A DNA stretch of 64,000 nucleotides. Source: Paenibacillus sp. E222 (GTDB lineage Bacteria; Bacillota; Bacilli; Paenibacillales; Paenibacillaceae). The position numbers were made by a program, and so were the translations under genes. The DNA lies in contig NZ_CP058552.1 in NCBI RefSeq assembly GCF_013401555.1, positions 5,146,001-5,210,000 on the forward strand, written 5' to 3'. Shown here piece after piece: positions 56,587 to 64,000 of the stretch (position 1 is its first letter; every line of letters starts with the position of its first letter). The notes below the pieces were generated by a model. That model did no database searches. It was not told the DNA's origin and worked only from the letters and a program-made list of their open reading frames with translations.

Positions 56587-57972
56587 CTATAACGTCTGCG
56601 TTGCGGATGATTTCTGGCGTCGTAAGGTCATGATGATTAAAGATGCAGCTAATACTGTCAGGATGATTCCAAGCGTTTGAAATCCTATAAAACTGAATGT
56701 GTCTCCCATGACAATTCCAATCAACAACGATGACAAAATGGTCCCCAGATATCTCGATGTATTAAAAATACCTGATGCGACACCGATCATATCTTTGGGT
56801 GTGCTTTTAAACAAAGCCGCCTGCATACCAACACTGTTGAGCCCATTACTTATACCAAATACAGCTAAGGGCAAAATGACATTCACCACTGGTGAGTCTT
56901 TATCCAATGCCACAATCAAGATGGACCCGCACGTCATTAACACCGCTGAAACGATCAAAGCTGGCCGCGTACCTGATTTGTCAATCCAGCGTCCGGCGAG
57001 AGGAGAACTGATGAGTGAACATAAACCAAGGGTTAGCATCAATAGTCCTGTATGAACTTCGTTCAGATGGCGTACCTGCTGTAAATAAGATGGCACACCA
57101 AAAAACAGAGCGTAAAACAGAGTGTTAACCAGCATAAATTGTACATTCACCCAGGTCATTTCGGGATATTTGGCAAATACCCTCAGCGGAATAAAGGGGG
57201 ACGCTGTTTTCAATTCATGTCGGATAAAACTTGCTAATGCAAGCAATCCGATCCCTCCTGCCATAAGGTGCCAAGTTAAAAGATGTCCGATTGATTTAAC
57301 GGAAAGCACGCTCATTAGCAGAGTCACCAATGCGACGGTGAACAAAAGTATGCCGGGCGCATCAATCAGCAGGAACCATTTTCTGATGGACATGTCGCCA
57401 TAGTTGGATTTGAGGGTCGCTTCTTTGGGAATGGTTTTCCAGGCGAATATAAAGCTTGCGATTACCAATGGAATATTCACTAGAAAAATACTTTGCCAGT
57501 CCCACCAATGAATCAATACACCGCCAATAAAAGGGCCTACCGCGGCTGCACCAGACAGGAACATCGCAAGGATAGACAGGGCAGCAGCCTGTTTCTCAGT
57601 AACGTGGATTCTTACAATCGCCATTCCGACGGCTACCATCATGCTTGTGCCAACAGATTGAATGATCCGGAATACGATAAGCCAAGAAAAGTCTGGAGAT
57701 AACGGAGCTAACATGGAGGAACCAAAGACAACAACCAGACCGATAAGGAATATCTTTCGGCGGCCGAACAGATCACTGCACTTGCCCATGACCGGTTGAG
57801 CCACAGCACTTGCAATGTAAAAGGAAAAAATAATCCATGACACGGTCGTAACATCAAGTATAAACTCCTGTTGTAGTCTTGCAATTGCTATAGATATCAT
57901 GGAGGAATTGAGCGGATTCAGCATGATTCCCAAGCCCACAGATATCATTAACCATATATTTCGAGCGTTCAT
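56587..57972 (-). CDS. MFS drug-type exporter (DHA2-like)
   Basis: 461 residues from the ATG at 57972 with AAGGAGG upstream; 12-14 hydrophobic segments. MFS loop GKCSDLFGRRKIF after helix 2, the helix 1 motif LNSSMISIAIA of the QacA/EmrB group, and SGAAAVGPFIGGVLIH (antiporter motif C). It exports hydrophobic compounds by proton exchange. Divergent LysR gene at 58084 is the likely regulator. Substrate unknown. Confidence 0.85.
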   Translation of the reverse strand: MNARNIWLMISVGLGIMLNPLNSSMISIAIARLQQEFILDVTTVSWIIFSFYIASAVAQPVMGKCSDLFGRRKIFLIGLVVVFGSSMLAPLSPDFSWLIVFRIIQSVGTSMMVAVGMAIVRIHVTEKQAAALSILAMFLSGAAAVGPFIGGVLIHWWDWQSIFLVNIPLVIASFIFAWKTIPKEATLKSNYGDMSIRKWFLLIDAPGILLFTVALVTLLMSVLSVKSIGHLLTWHLMAGGIGLLALASFIRHELKTASPFIPLRVFAKYPEMTWVNVQFMLVNTLFYALFFGVPSYLQQVRHLNEVHTGLLMLTLGLCSLISSPLAGRWIDKSGTRPALIVSAVLMTCGSILIVALDKDSPVVNVILPLAVFGISNGLNSVGMQAALFKSTPKDMIGVASGIFNTSRYLGTILSSLLIGIVMGDTFSFIGFQTLGIILTVLAASLIIMTLRRQKSSATQTL

Positions 57973-58007
57973 TATGTATATCCCTCCTTCTTCTGTTGTC
58001 ATCTTAA

Positions 58008-58068
58008 TGGAATCCCTTTATTTATTCCAACGCATTTTATGTTATGATTTGATGAACTAAAAGGAATA
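58008..58068. promoter_or_regulatory. TGGAAT/ATTCCA dyads between MFS and LysR genes
   Basis: TGGAAT (58008-58013) with ATTCCA (58024-58029), 10 nt apart, and a further GGAAT near 58062. They lie between two divergent genes, so they could be the LysR operator. Confidence 0.4.
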
Positions 58069-58083
58069 AGAGAGTGGTGCGAA

Positions 58084-58974
58084 ATGGAACTTCTTCAGCT
58101 ACGCTATTTTCTGACGTTAGCCCGATGTGAACATGTTACAGAAGCTGCGGGTAAGCTGCATGTCACTCAATCCTCACTGAGCAAGACGATACAACGTTTG
58201 GAGGATGACTTGGGTGCACCGTTATTTGATCGATTGGGCAGAAAACTGCGGTTAAACGAATTCGGAAGAACATTCCTTCGACGGACCGAAAAAGCCTTAT
58301 TCGAATTGGAACAGGGAAAACAGGAAATGGCTGATCTCTCCAACCCGGATCACGGTACACTTCAATTGGCAGTGACTACAGCAAGCACATTACCAGGAAT
58401 CCTGCGGGAATTCCGAAAAAATAAGCCGAATGTTCAGTTTCATGTACAAATGGTTACGTTGGAAGACATGTGCACGCTTCTCCACCGAGGCGAAATTGAT
58501 TTTTGTCTGTCTTCCCCTCCAATCCAGGGAGATGATATCGAATGTCAGATGCTGTTCCAGGACCCAATTGTAGTTGCCGTGCCTCTCGGTCATCAATATG
58601 CGGATCGAAGCAGCATCACATTAGAAGAGCTTAAGGATGAGTGGTTTGTGGGGGTGAAAAAAGGATATGGTATTCGTGATCTGGTGGACTCCAAATGTCA
58701 ATCCGTCGGATTCGTACCGAAGTATGTTTATGAAGGAGATGAGCCTGCAAGATTAACTGCACTTGTGGAGGCGGAGATCGGGATTGCCTTTATACCCAAT
58801 ACAGCAAGAAACCCGCAGGAACGAATTGTATATCTCCGGATCGAGGATCAGAACCTAGTGAGGGAAATTGCTTTATTGTCGCATAAAAACAGATATATCT
58901 CGAAAGCAGCTATCGCGTTTCGCAGCGTAGTCATAGATTATTTTGGTGCAATGTCCAAACCAATTGCTGAATAA
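58084..58974 (+). CDS. LysR-family regulator
   Basis: 296 residues with GAGAGTGG before the ATG. HTH MELLQLRYFLTLARCEHVTEAAGKLHVTQSSLSKTIQRLE..., then the substrate-binding domain (LQLAVTTASTLPGI, IDFCLSSPPIQGDDIE, GIAFIPNTA). Divergent from the MFS exporter gene with 111 nt between starts; the shared control region carries TGGAAT dyads. Likely activates or represses the exporter. Confidence 0.9.
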   Translation: MELLQLRYFLTLARCEHVTEAAGKLHVTQSSLSKTIQRLEDDLGAPLFDRLGRKLRLNEFGRTFLRRTEKALFELEQGKQEMADLSNPDHGTLQLAVTTASTLPGILREFRKNKPNVQFHVQMVTLEDMCTLLHRGEIDFCLSSPPIQGDDIECQMLFQDPIVVAVPLGHQYADRSSITLEELKDEWFVGVKKGYGIRDLVDSKCQSVGFVPKYVYEGDEPARLTALVEAEIGIAFIPNTARNPQERIVYLRIEDQNLVREIALLSHKNRYISKAAIAFRSVVIDYFGAMSKPIAE

Positions 58975-58983
58975 CCCATTACA

Positions 58984-59021
58984 AAGACCCCGCTCACCGA
59001 CGTAAGTGAGAGCGAGGTCTT
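58984..59021 (+). terminator. terminator after LysR gene
   Basis: AAGACC-CCGCTCAC pairs with GTGAGAGCGAGGTCTT with small mismatches and is followed by TTGTTG. It also faces the convergent DUF1801 gene. Confidence 0.7.
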
Positions 59022-59044
59022 TTGTTGTAGGCTATCGATCATGC

Positions 59045-59416
59045 CTATTTCCGCCAAAAGGTTGAACAGTCTGCTTTTTCCGTAATGTTGAAATCAATCA
59101 TTCGTTCCAGTAATGAAAAATCAACCGGTCCATCCCACCGGATACGCACCAACTCCTTGGTGTGCTCATAGCCGGCCTTCACAATTTCATCGGAAAAATG
59201 ATTAATCCCTGCCTTCTCAGGCGCCACAGCCAAATGATGTTTGGATACACTAAATCCAATAATAAATGTGCCATGATCGGTAAACATGGGCTGATTCCAC
59301 GCTATTTTAGGTACTAAATTTGGGTACTTCTTGATAATCCATTCTAAAACTTCTTCCGTACGGTCCCGATGTCCCAGGTTATCAATTCGTGCTAGATATT
59401 CTGCAAAAACGTCCAT
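59045..59416 (-). CDS. DUF1801 / YdhG-type iron chaperone-like protein
   Basis: 123 residues from the ATG at 59416 with AGGAGAA upstream. The DUF1801 fold: AEYLARIDNLGHRDRTEEVLEWI, KIAWNQPMFT and FIIGFSVSKHHLAVAPEK. B. subtilis YdhG/Fra-type proteins of this group act as iron chaperones. It is followed by a ferric-siderophore binding protein, so an iron role fits, by context. Length matches (about 125). Confidence 0.78.
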   Translation of the reverse strand: MDVFAEYLARIDNLGHRDRTEEVLEWIIKKYPNLVPKIAWNQPMFTDHGTFIIGFSVSKHHLAVAPEKAGINHFSDEIVKAGYEHTKELVRIRWDGPVDFSLLERMIDFNITEKADCSTFWRK

Positions 59417-59485
59417 ATTATCTTCTCCTAACCAAGATTTATTTCGCATACTTCATCTCATATTATCATGAAAATGAAATTGAAA

Positions 59486-59515
59486 AACCCTTTGGTCCAG
59501 ATTCGCCAAAGGGTT
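59486..59515 (-). terminator. terminator of siderophore-binding-protein gene
   Basis: AACCCTTTGG (59486-59495) pairs perfectly with CCAAAGGGTT (59506-59515), followed on the minus strand by TTTTCAATTT. It lies 25 nt after the stop. Confidence 0.85.
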
Positions 59516-59539
59516 GAAAAAATATATATTACTCAAAGA

Positions 59540-60568
59540 CTACTTCACCGAAAGCAGGCTGTCTGATATAAACTTCAGCTGACCTTCAAGCGATACAGGG
59601 TCGTTGTATGTATCAGAGGTCGGATCAAGCTGGAACACATGGCCCTCTTTGACCGCAGTTAGGTTTTTCCACACCGTATTATCGTAAACAATCTTCGGAT
59701 CGGTTGTATCTCCTGACCACGGGCTAGTGAAGATGATGTCGCCTGCATATTCCGGTAACACTTCCATCGAGATTGAAGCCCAGCCTGTGCCACTATCAAT
59801 TGCCTCTGTCTGAGCCCTTTTTGGTGCCTTGAGACCAAATTCGTCATAGAGTATTTCACCACCACGACCGTAATTATGACCAAATACAAATAATCCTTTG
59901 GCGTATGGATTCAAAATGGAGACTGTACGATCTCCTACAGCGGCAAGCACTTTTGGCTTCAACCCATTGATCTTCGCTTCCCATTGTGTGATCCAGTCTT
60001 TTGCTTCGGCTTCTCTATTGGTCAGCTTGCCCATCTCCAACATGAGATCCTTGAAATTGCGCTTACCATATTGTAACTGTACCACTGGTGCAATCTGCGA
60101 CAACTTGTCGAGACCCTCTGTACCTGTGTATGCGATGATCAGATCAGGCTTTAGGCTGATCAGCTGCTCCGCTGTTGGCTGCTCTCCCAGATCTGTTGTC
60201 CCCTGACTTTTGAGTTGGTCCTTAATGTACTTGTTGTTTATTGCACCTGACGTTGCACCGACGACTGGAGCATCGAGTGCAACAAAGTACCCTGTTGAAA
60301 ATGCGGTCAGATCGACAATCCGCTTCGGATTTGCAGGTACTTCCACTTCACCTGCATCCGATTGATATGTAACAGTCTCTCCTTCGGCACCTGTTGTTGT
60401 ATCGGCGTCAGAAGCAGAAGTGGAGTCAGTTGATGATTCCGTGTCCGCGGCTTCGGTTGTGGTGGTCTCCGTTGTATTGCTTTTCGTTGCGGCCTGACCG
60501 CATGCACTTAGTACAAGTAATATAAAGAGAGCAGACAAAAGCCATATCGAGTTTCTTCGTTTCAGCAA
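59540..60568 (-). CDS. iron-siderophore ABC transporter binding lipoprotein
   Basis: 342 residues from the TTG at 60568 with GGTGGG upstream. Lipoprotein signal (basic LKRRNSIWLLSALFILLVL, lipobox LSAC), then a long Thr/Ser/Asp-rich linker and the helical-backbone fold of FhuD/YfiY-type binding proteins (VEVPANPKRIVDLTAF; LKPDLIIAYTG; WASISMEVLPEYAGDIIF). It captures ferric siderophores at the outer face of the membrane. A Fur box precedes it. No permease or ATPase gene is near, so it must pair with others elsewhere. Confidence 0.9.
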   Translation of the reverse strand: MLKRRNSIWLLSALFILLVLSACGQAATKSNTTETTTTEAADTESSTDSTSASDADTTTGAEGETVTYQSDAGEVEVPANPKRIVDLTAFSTGYFVALDAPVVGATSGAINNKYIKDQLKSQGTTDLGEQPTAEQLISLKPDLIIAYTGTEGLDKLSQIAPVVQLQYGKRNFKDLMLEMGKLTNREAEAKDWITQWEAKINGLKPKVLAAVGDRTVSILNPYAKGLFVFGHNYGRGGEILYDEFGLKAPKRAQTEAIDSGTGWASISMEVLPEYAGDIIFTSPWSGDTTDPKIVYDNTVWKNLTAVKEGHVFQLDPTSDTYNDPVSLEGQLKFISDSLLSVK

Positions 60569-60594
60569 AATAAACCCACCTTTTTCAAATGATA

Positions 60595-60611
60595 TTGATA
60601 ATCGTTATCAA
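60595..60611 (-). promoter_or_regulatory. Fur box
   Basis: TTGATAA-TCG-TTATCAA, a perfect 7-1-7-type dyad matching the Fur consensus (TGATAATNATTATCA). It ends 26 nt upstream of the TTG start of the binding-protein gene, so iron-replete Fur should repress it. Confidence 0.85.
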
Positions 60612-60669
60612 CGATACCATGCTATAGTACATTTGACAAGATGATTTCATATTCGACAAATGAAAAAAC

Positions 60670-60695
60670 AAAAAAACACCCACTAAGGCAGGTGC
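60670..60695 (-). terminator. probable terminator of YdeI-like gene
   Basis: CACC and GGTG arms around ACTAAGGCA-type loop; on the minus strand GGGTGTTTTTTTG follows. The stem is short. Confidence 0.5.
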
Positions 60696-60753
60696 TTCGA
60701 TGCATATAAATTAATTTCAAAACAAAACAGGCTGTTTCCTGTACATTAAAGGT

Positions 60754-61347
60754 TTAATCATTCAACCCTTTTCCATCCAGAATTTGCTGCGTACATTTCT
60801 CCACCCTGGACACACGGGTTTTGGATTGCTTCGGTTGGGAAAAATAAAAAAGGTATGCCCGTTGACGTCCAGGCGTCAATGCTTCAAATGCGGTTTTCAA
60901 CGCAGGATTTTCATCCAGTTTAGTTTGAAACTCTTCTGGAACAGCATACTCTATATTCTTTTTGAGTTCCACTTTCAATCCGGCCTTTTCAACCTCAATG
61001 GCTTCAAGAATATACTCTTTCAGGATAGCTTCCATGTCAACGATTTGTTGAAGATTAGTGAACCGGATTTGGCGAGCAGCTTGTACATTTTCTGTTTGTT
61101 GGATTAGAATACCTTGCTTATCTTTTAACAAGGCTCCTTTATGGAAAAGAAGCGCACAATATTCCTTAAATCCATGAATGATAACGATGTTCTTATTCTC
61201 CAACGTGTAACAAGGATGCATCCACTTAAAGTCTTCAGTCAGGTCGCAGGAAAGAACGATCTCTCTTAGCTTCTCTGATTCTTCCTTCCACTTCTTTGCT
61301 TTGTTTAAATATCCATCCACCTTGGGATTTGTTTTATTAGTTGTCAT
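60754..61347 (-). CDS. YdeI-like DUF1801 / OmdA-domain protein
   Basis: 197 residues with GAAGGAT before the ATG. N-terminal DUF1801 (WKEESEKLREIVLSC, KWMHPCYTLENKNI, IHGFKEYCALLFHKGALL) and C-terminal OmdA (EYAVPEEFQTKLDENPALKTAFEALTPGRQRAYLFYFSQPKQ...TRVSRVEK). Exactly the layout and length of B. subtilis YdeI (197). Members were linked to bacteriocin or peptide tolerance in some bacteria; the role here is not known. Confidence 0.83.
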   Translation of the reverse strand: MTTNKTNPKVDGYLNKAKKWKEESEKLREIVLSCDLTEDFKWMHPCYTLENKNIVIIHGFKEYCALLFHKGALLKDKQGILIQQTENVQAARQIRFTNLQQIVDMEAILKEYILEAIEVEKAGLKVELKKNIEYAVPEEFQTKLDENPALKTAFEALTPGRQRAYLFYFSQPKQSKTRVSRVEKCTQQILDGKGLND

Positions 61348-61592
61348 CAGGGACCATCCTTCATCATGCTAGTCATATTGTTGCATTTCTAAAATGATTC
61401 TTCTTTTACATATGATTGCCAAGAAAAAGCAGTTAATTTCATTCAAAACCATGTGTGTCGCTTAAATATTATGACACCATTTGGCGTCTGGTCAATACTA
61501 ACTATTATTCAACTCATATACATATGTCCTTTGTCCCACCTCTTATCCCTAACTAGGAAGCCGATATTAAAAGAACCAAAGTGAGAAAGCCC
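61348..61592. other. intergenic region without recognised feature
   Basis: AT-rich; no open frame, promoter or hairpin that I can support apart from the leader of the YdeI-like gene. Confidence 0.4.
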
Positions 61593-62219
61593 CTAGGATT
61601 TGGCGTATTGTAAAATTGCCGCCGCTGCGCGGATTCGCAGGCCCTCTTCTTCGCTATGCAATGCCTTTTTTAGAACATTGAGTGCTTCTTGAATAGTAGC
61701 TTCATCTACTCTAACTGAGGAATGATTATCTCCTTCAGTAGCTACAGAGGTGATCGAAACCCAGGGCTCCAGTTGAGCCTGCGTAATTGAGTGTTCGAAT
61801 TTCGCAATGATTGAGTAATGACTCACAAGTGCAAGTACTTTATCATTTAACTCTGCTAAGGGAATGCGCCCCAGCCAGGTAACTCCCCGTCGATGGCATA
61901 TGTATTCCTCTCCGGTTCCGTTGGAATCATCGTAAAAATAATCGCCCAAATCCCCTACATATGCCCATTCATCATCGTTTATCAAGACATAGTCCCCATC
62001 CTGCATCACGTAGACAAAAGTATGGAGCGTATCCAGGACATCACGAAGCTCCGTCTTTCCTATCCTGTAGTGTTGAACTAATTGCTCTGTCCATTCTTCT
62101 GCAGGCTCGTGCTCCAAATCTCCTGTCGCAGGCCAACCAATGCCGATAAAGTTATTCTCCAGAAACGACTCCGTCCAATCGATCTCTTGCAGTGTGGCTC
62201 GTATATGAAACAGATTCAT
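61593..62219 (-). CDS. stand-alone EVE/PUA-like domain protein
   Basis: 208 residues from the ATG at 62219 with GGGAAGGA upstream. The first 150 residues resemble the N-terminal EVE/PUA-like domain of Mrr-type restriction enzymes: MNLFHIRA, FLENNFIGIGWPATGDL, TFVYVMQDGDYVLIND, WAYVGDLGDYFYDD and CHRRGVTWLGRIPLAEL. Those domains read modified bases or bind DNA ends. No nuclease domain follows; the last 60 residues are a helical tail. The likeness is to motif order only. Single gene. Confidence 0.6.
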   Translation of the reverse strand: MNLFHIRATLQEIDWTESFLENNFIGIGWPATGDLEHEPAEEWTEQLVQHYRIGKTELRDVLDTLHTFVYVMQDGDYVLINDDEWAYVGDLGDYFYDDSNGTGEEYICHRRGVTWLGRIPLAELNDKVLALVSHYSIIAKFEHSITQAQLEPWVSITSVATEGDNHSSVRVDEATIQEALNVLKKALHSEEEGLRIRAAAAILQYAKS

Positions 62220-62358
62220 GTGGTTCCTTCCCAATAGTGATTTCAGGATTTAAGACTAAGTATATACTCCAGACATTCGTCGCTGCATTAAAATTAATCA
62301 AAGATTAAGCTTATAGCAGTACAGACCTGACTCTGTTTTTGCAATATCCATGCAACAC

Positions 62359-62410
62359 TTGACTACCTACTACACGTTGTAGTAACTTGTATGTACTACG
62401 TAGTGTAGTA
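62359..62410 (+). promoter_or_regulatory. two BlaI/MecI-type operators
   Basis: TACTACA-cgt-TGTAGTA (62368-62384) and TACTACG-tag-TGTAGTA (62394-62410), ten bases apart, overlap a TTGACT -35 at 62359-62364. The TACA/TGTA dyad is the BlaI/MecI site, and it lies upstream of a BlaI-type gene, so autorepression is expected. Confidence 0.85.
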
Positions 62411-62455
62411 ATAACCTTCGATATGGACGCATAACGAAGTTAAGGAGTGTTCACC

Positions 62456-62830
62456 GTGAACCATCTGCAAAAATTATCGGATACTGAAATGGAACTGATG
62501 GAAGTGATCTGGGAGTGTGAGCCACCTGTCACCTCCACCGAACTGCTGACCATGTTTTCCCAAAGGGGTAAAGCTTGGAAGGCGCAAACGATCTCTACCT
62601 TTCTCTCTCGGCTGGTAGACAAAGGGGCCCTTACAGCTACAAGGGATGGACGGACCAACAAATATGTGCCCCGTATTTCACCCGAAGACTACAAGCTATT
62701 GGAGGCACAACAAGTTCTGGATGGATTATATCAAGGCTCTGTAAAAAATTTGATTTCAGCTTTGTATGATGGCGACAAGCTCTCAGATCAAGACATTGCA
62801 GAGCTGAGACAATGGTTTTCAGAAAAGTAA
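62456..62830 (+). CDS. blaI: BlaI/MecI-family repressor
   Basis: 124 residues from the GTG at 62456, eight bases after AAGGAG. Winged-helix repressor: LSDTEMELMEVIWECEPPVTSTELL, KAQTISTFLSRLVDKGALTATRDGRTNKYVP, then a dimer-forming C-terminal helix. Such repressors are cut by the partner M56 protein when the wall is stressed. It lies 9 nt before the M56 gene and has paired operators upstream. Confidence 0.92.
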   Translation: MNHLQKLSDTEMELMEVIWECEPPVTSTELLTMFSQRGKAWKAQTISTFLSRLVDKGALTATRDGRTNKYVPRISPEDYKLLEAQQVLDGLYQGSVKNLISALYDGDKLSDQDIAELRQWFSEK

Positions 62831-62839
62831 GTGTAATCT

Positions 62840-64000
62840 ATGAATACCATTCTTGTATTACTGTCTACGCTGACTGTTGCCGGAAGTGTCGTTGTTGCTT
62901 TCATTCTGTTATTGCGCCTCGTTCCCTTTCAAGTCTTCCCTGCAAAATGGCGTTTTGGAATTGGGAAAATGGCTTTAGGTTTGTATCTATTGCCCATTTT
63001 TCTGGCCTTTAATTGGATGTTTTCATTGTTCCCATCCAGTAATACAGTAAACGAGTTACCTATAAATGCTCAACATGTGATACCTGGATCATTTAATCCG
63101 ACTCCAGCCATTCAGGTACAGACCATTTCAGCAAACGTAGCTCTCGTTTTTATATGCTTATGGGTAATCGGGGCTATAGCTTTTGCAGCATGGCAAACAT
63201 ATTGTTACCACAGGTTTATCAAGACATTAAAACTTACGCGAACCAGTGTTCCGATGACCAGCGAAATTGCTATGCTGCTCCTTGTAATCAAGGAGAATCT
63301 GGGTCTTAAGAGCGAGGTTCGGCTCGCTTACAGCGCTATGATTCGCAGTCCTTTTCTAATTGGGCTGAGGAAACCTACTATTTATCTGCCTCTGAAGAAT
63401 TCTGCAAACGTGGATATAAGTATGGTGTTCCATCATGAACTGATACACCTGAAAAGGAAAGACTTATGGATCAAGGCGCTCATATTAGTAGCCCGTGCAT
63501 TGCATTGGTTCAATCCCTTGGTTCATATGCTTTCCAAAGATATTCATACGTGGAGTGAACTGTCCTGCGATGAAGAAGTTGTAAAGGGAATGACCCTTGC
63601 GGATCGTAAACGCTATGGGGAAACCATCCTGAACGTAGTGGCAGGATCAAGGAATCTACCTATACAATTTTGCTCCTCTTTATCCGGGGACGGTAAACAA
63701 CTAAAAAGGAGATTAACTTTTATGCTTAACGTAAAGAATGTGAATAAGAAAACCTTTGTTGTAGCGATATCGACGCTATTCGTCGTTGCTGCAATTAGTA
63801 CAGTGACAACCGCTTGGGCTTCGAGCAATACTCCGAGGGTGGTTGCGAGTGAAGAAGTTTCTGCAGTAACGCGCCCATCGCAGCAAACGGATGGCCGCGA
63901 AGATGCTCCTACAGTAACACGTCCTTCTGCTCAAGCCGCAGTCCGTGATGAAGCTTCTGTAGTATCACGCCCAGCAGCTCAAACGACACCTCGTGATGAA
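62840..64000 (+). CDS. M56-family BlaR1-type membrane peptidase (partial, runs off end)
   Basis: At least 387 codons from the ATG at 62840; the frame is still open at the window edge. The layout is BlaR1-like: hydrophobic helices at about 2-25, 37-60, 95-118, and about 300-320, a cytosolic zinc-peptidase loop with HHELIHLKRKD and SCDEEVV. After the last helix, where BlaR1 has a beta-lactam-sensor domain, there are instead 16-residue repeats (VTRPS-type, see next entry). It forms an operon with the BlaI-type gene and should cleave that repressor after an outside signal. The signal is not known. Confidence 0.85.
   Translation, partial: MNTILVLLSTLTVAGSVVVAFILLLRLVPFQVFPAKWRFGIGKMALGLYLLPIFLAFNWMFSLFPSSNTVNELPINAQHVIPGSFNPTPAIQVQTISANVALVFICLWVIGAIAFAAWQTYCYHRFIKTLKLTRTSVPMTSEIAMLLLVIKENLGLKSEVRLAYSAMIRSPFLIGLRKPTIYLPLKNSANVDISMVFHHELIHLKRKDLWIKALILVARALHWFNPLVHMLSKDIHTWSELSCDEEVVKGMTLADRKRYGETILNVVAGSRNLPIQFCSSLSGDGKQLKRRLTFMLNVKNVNKKTFVVAISTLFVVAAISTVTTAWASSNTPRVVASEEVSAVTRPSQQTDGREDAPTVTRPSAQAAVRDEASVVSRPAAQTTPRDE
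63851..64000 (+). repeat. 48-bp tandem repeats in M56 gene
   Basis: Three complete 48-nt units (63851-63898, 63899-63946, 63947-63994) and the start of a fourth. They encode a 16-residue unit of the type [E/D][E/D]xxxVxRPxxQxxxR. The frame continues past the window, so the number is unknown. Confidence 0.85.

Noticed and set aside
60595..60611. Second Fur box on the other side
   Set aside because: Only one dyad matches; the neighbouring TGATATT is one half-site.

Overview
The window looks like chromosomal DNA of a Gram-positive, endospore-forming Firmicute, most probably a Paenibacillus. Reasons: strong aaggagg-type ribosome binding sites, frequent GTG and TTG starts, a collagen-like spore-surface gene with GXT triplets, many AraC-type regulators beside glycoside hydrolases, an FMN riboswitch, HelD and a Fur box. 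No rRNA, tRNA or CRISPR array was seen. Genus is inferred from style, not from a marker gene.

Layout: 0-2 kb is decayed phage DNA (a broken holin gene and the tail of an integrase) enclosing two tandem small spore-surface-like genes. 2-5 kb holds a small Cys protein, a propeller lipoprotein and lactate dehydrogenase. 5-9.4 kb is a two-gene unit: a 1008-residue collagen-like protein with 163 GXY triplets and, downstream, a stalkless copy of its C-terminal head. 9.5-10.7 kb is an IS3-type element with a frameshifted transposase, followed by a tyrosine recombinase and an unknown partner. 13-17.9 kb has an amino-acid permease, an amidohydrolase, and a divergent CGNR regulator and DinB pair. At 17.9-19.2 kb an FMN riboswitch controls an EamA-type transporter, a candidate flavin importer. 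19.3-24.5 kb (amidase, DUF1989, LysE exporter, YqcI/YcgG protein, permease) resembles the Bacillus subtilis ycgFGHI group and may handle a guanidino or amino-acid derivative.

24.7-31.4 kb carries a GH2 glycosidase, HelD and an AraC/GyrI regulator; a strong promoter and a terminator in the gap before the last suggest a small RNA or attenuated leader. 31.5-43.2 kb is a run of oxidoreductases, a two-component system, two DJ-1/PfpI-type proteins, a GH5 lipoprotein, CsaA, an EamA transporter with a divergent AraC regulator, and an aldo-keto reductase. 43.4-50.9 kb is regulatory and sugar-related (AraC, LacI, two Gfo/Idh/MocA enzymes, divergent RpiR), followed by a polar amino-acid ABC transporter whose binding protein and permease are fused. 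51-64 kb holds an M1 peptidase whose true start seems not to be ATG, a GH127 arabinofuranosidase with divergent AraC regulator, an MFS exporter with divergent LysR regulator, a Fur-boxed iron-siderophore binding protein near DUF1801-type proteins, a stand-alone EVE/PUA-like protein, and a BlaI/M56 pair that runs off the end and carries 16-residue tandem repeats.

Most promising leads: the collagen-like protein and its stalkless copy, the riboswitch-linked transporter, the DUF1989/YqcI cluster, the putative small RNA at 30.3 kb, and the repeat-bearing M56 sensor. Family names come from recognised motifs; no database search was run.
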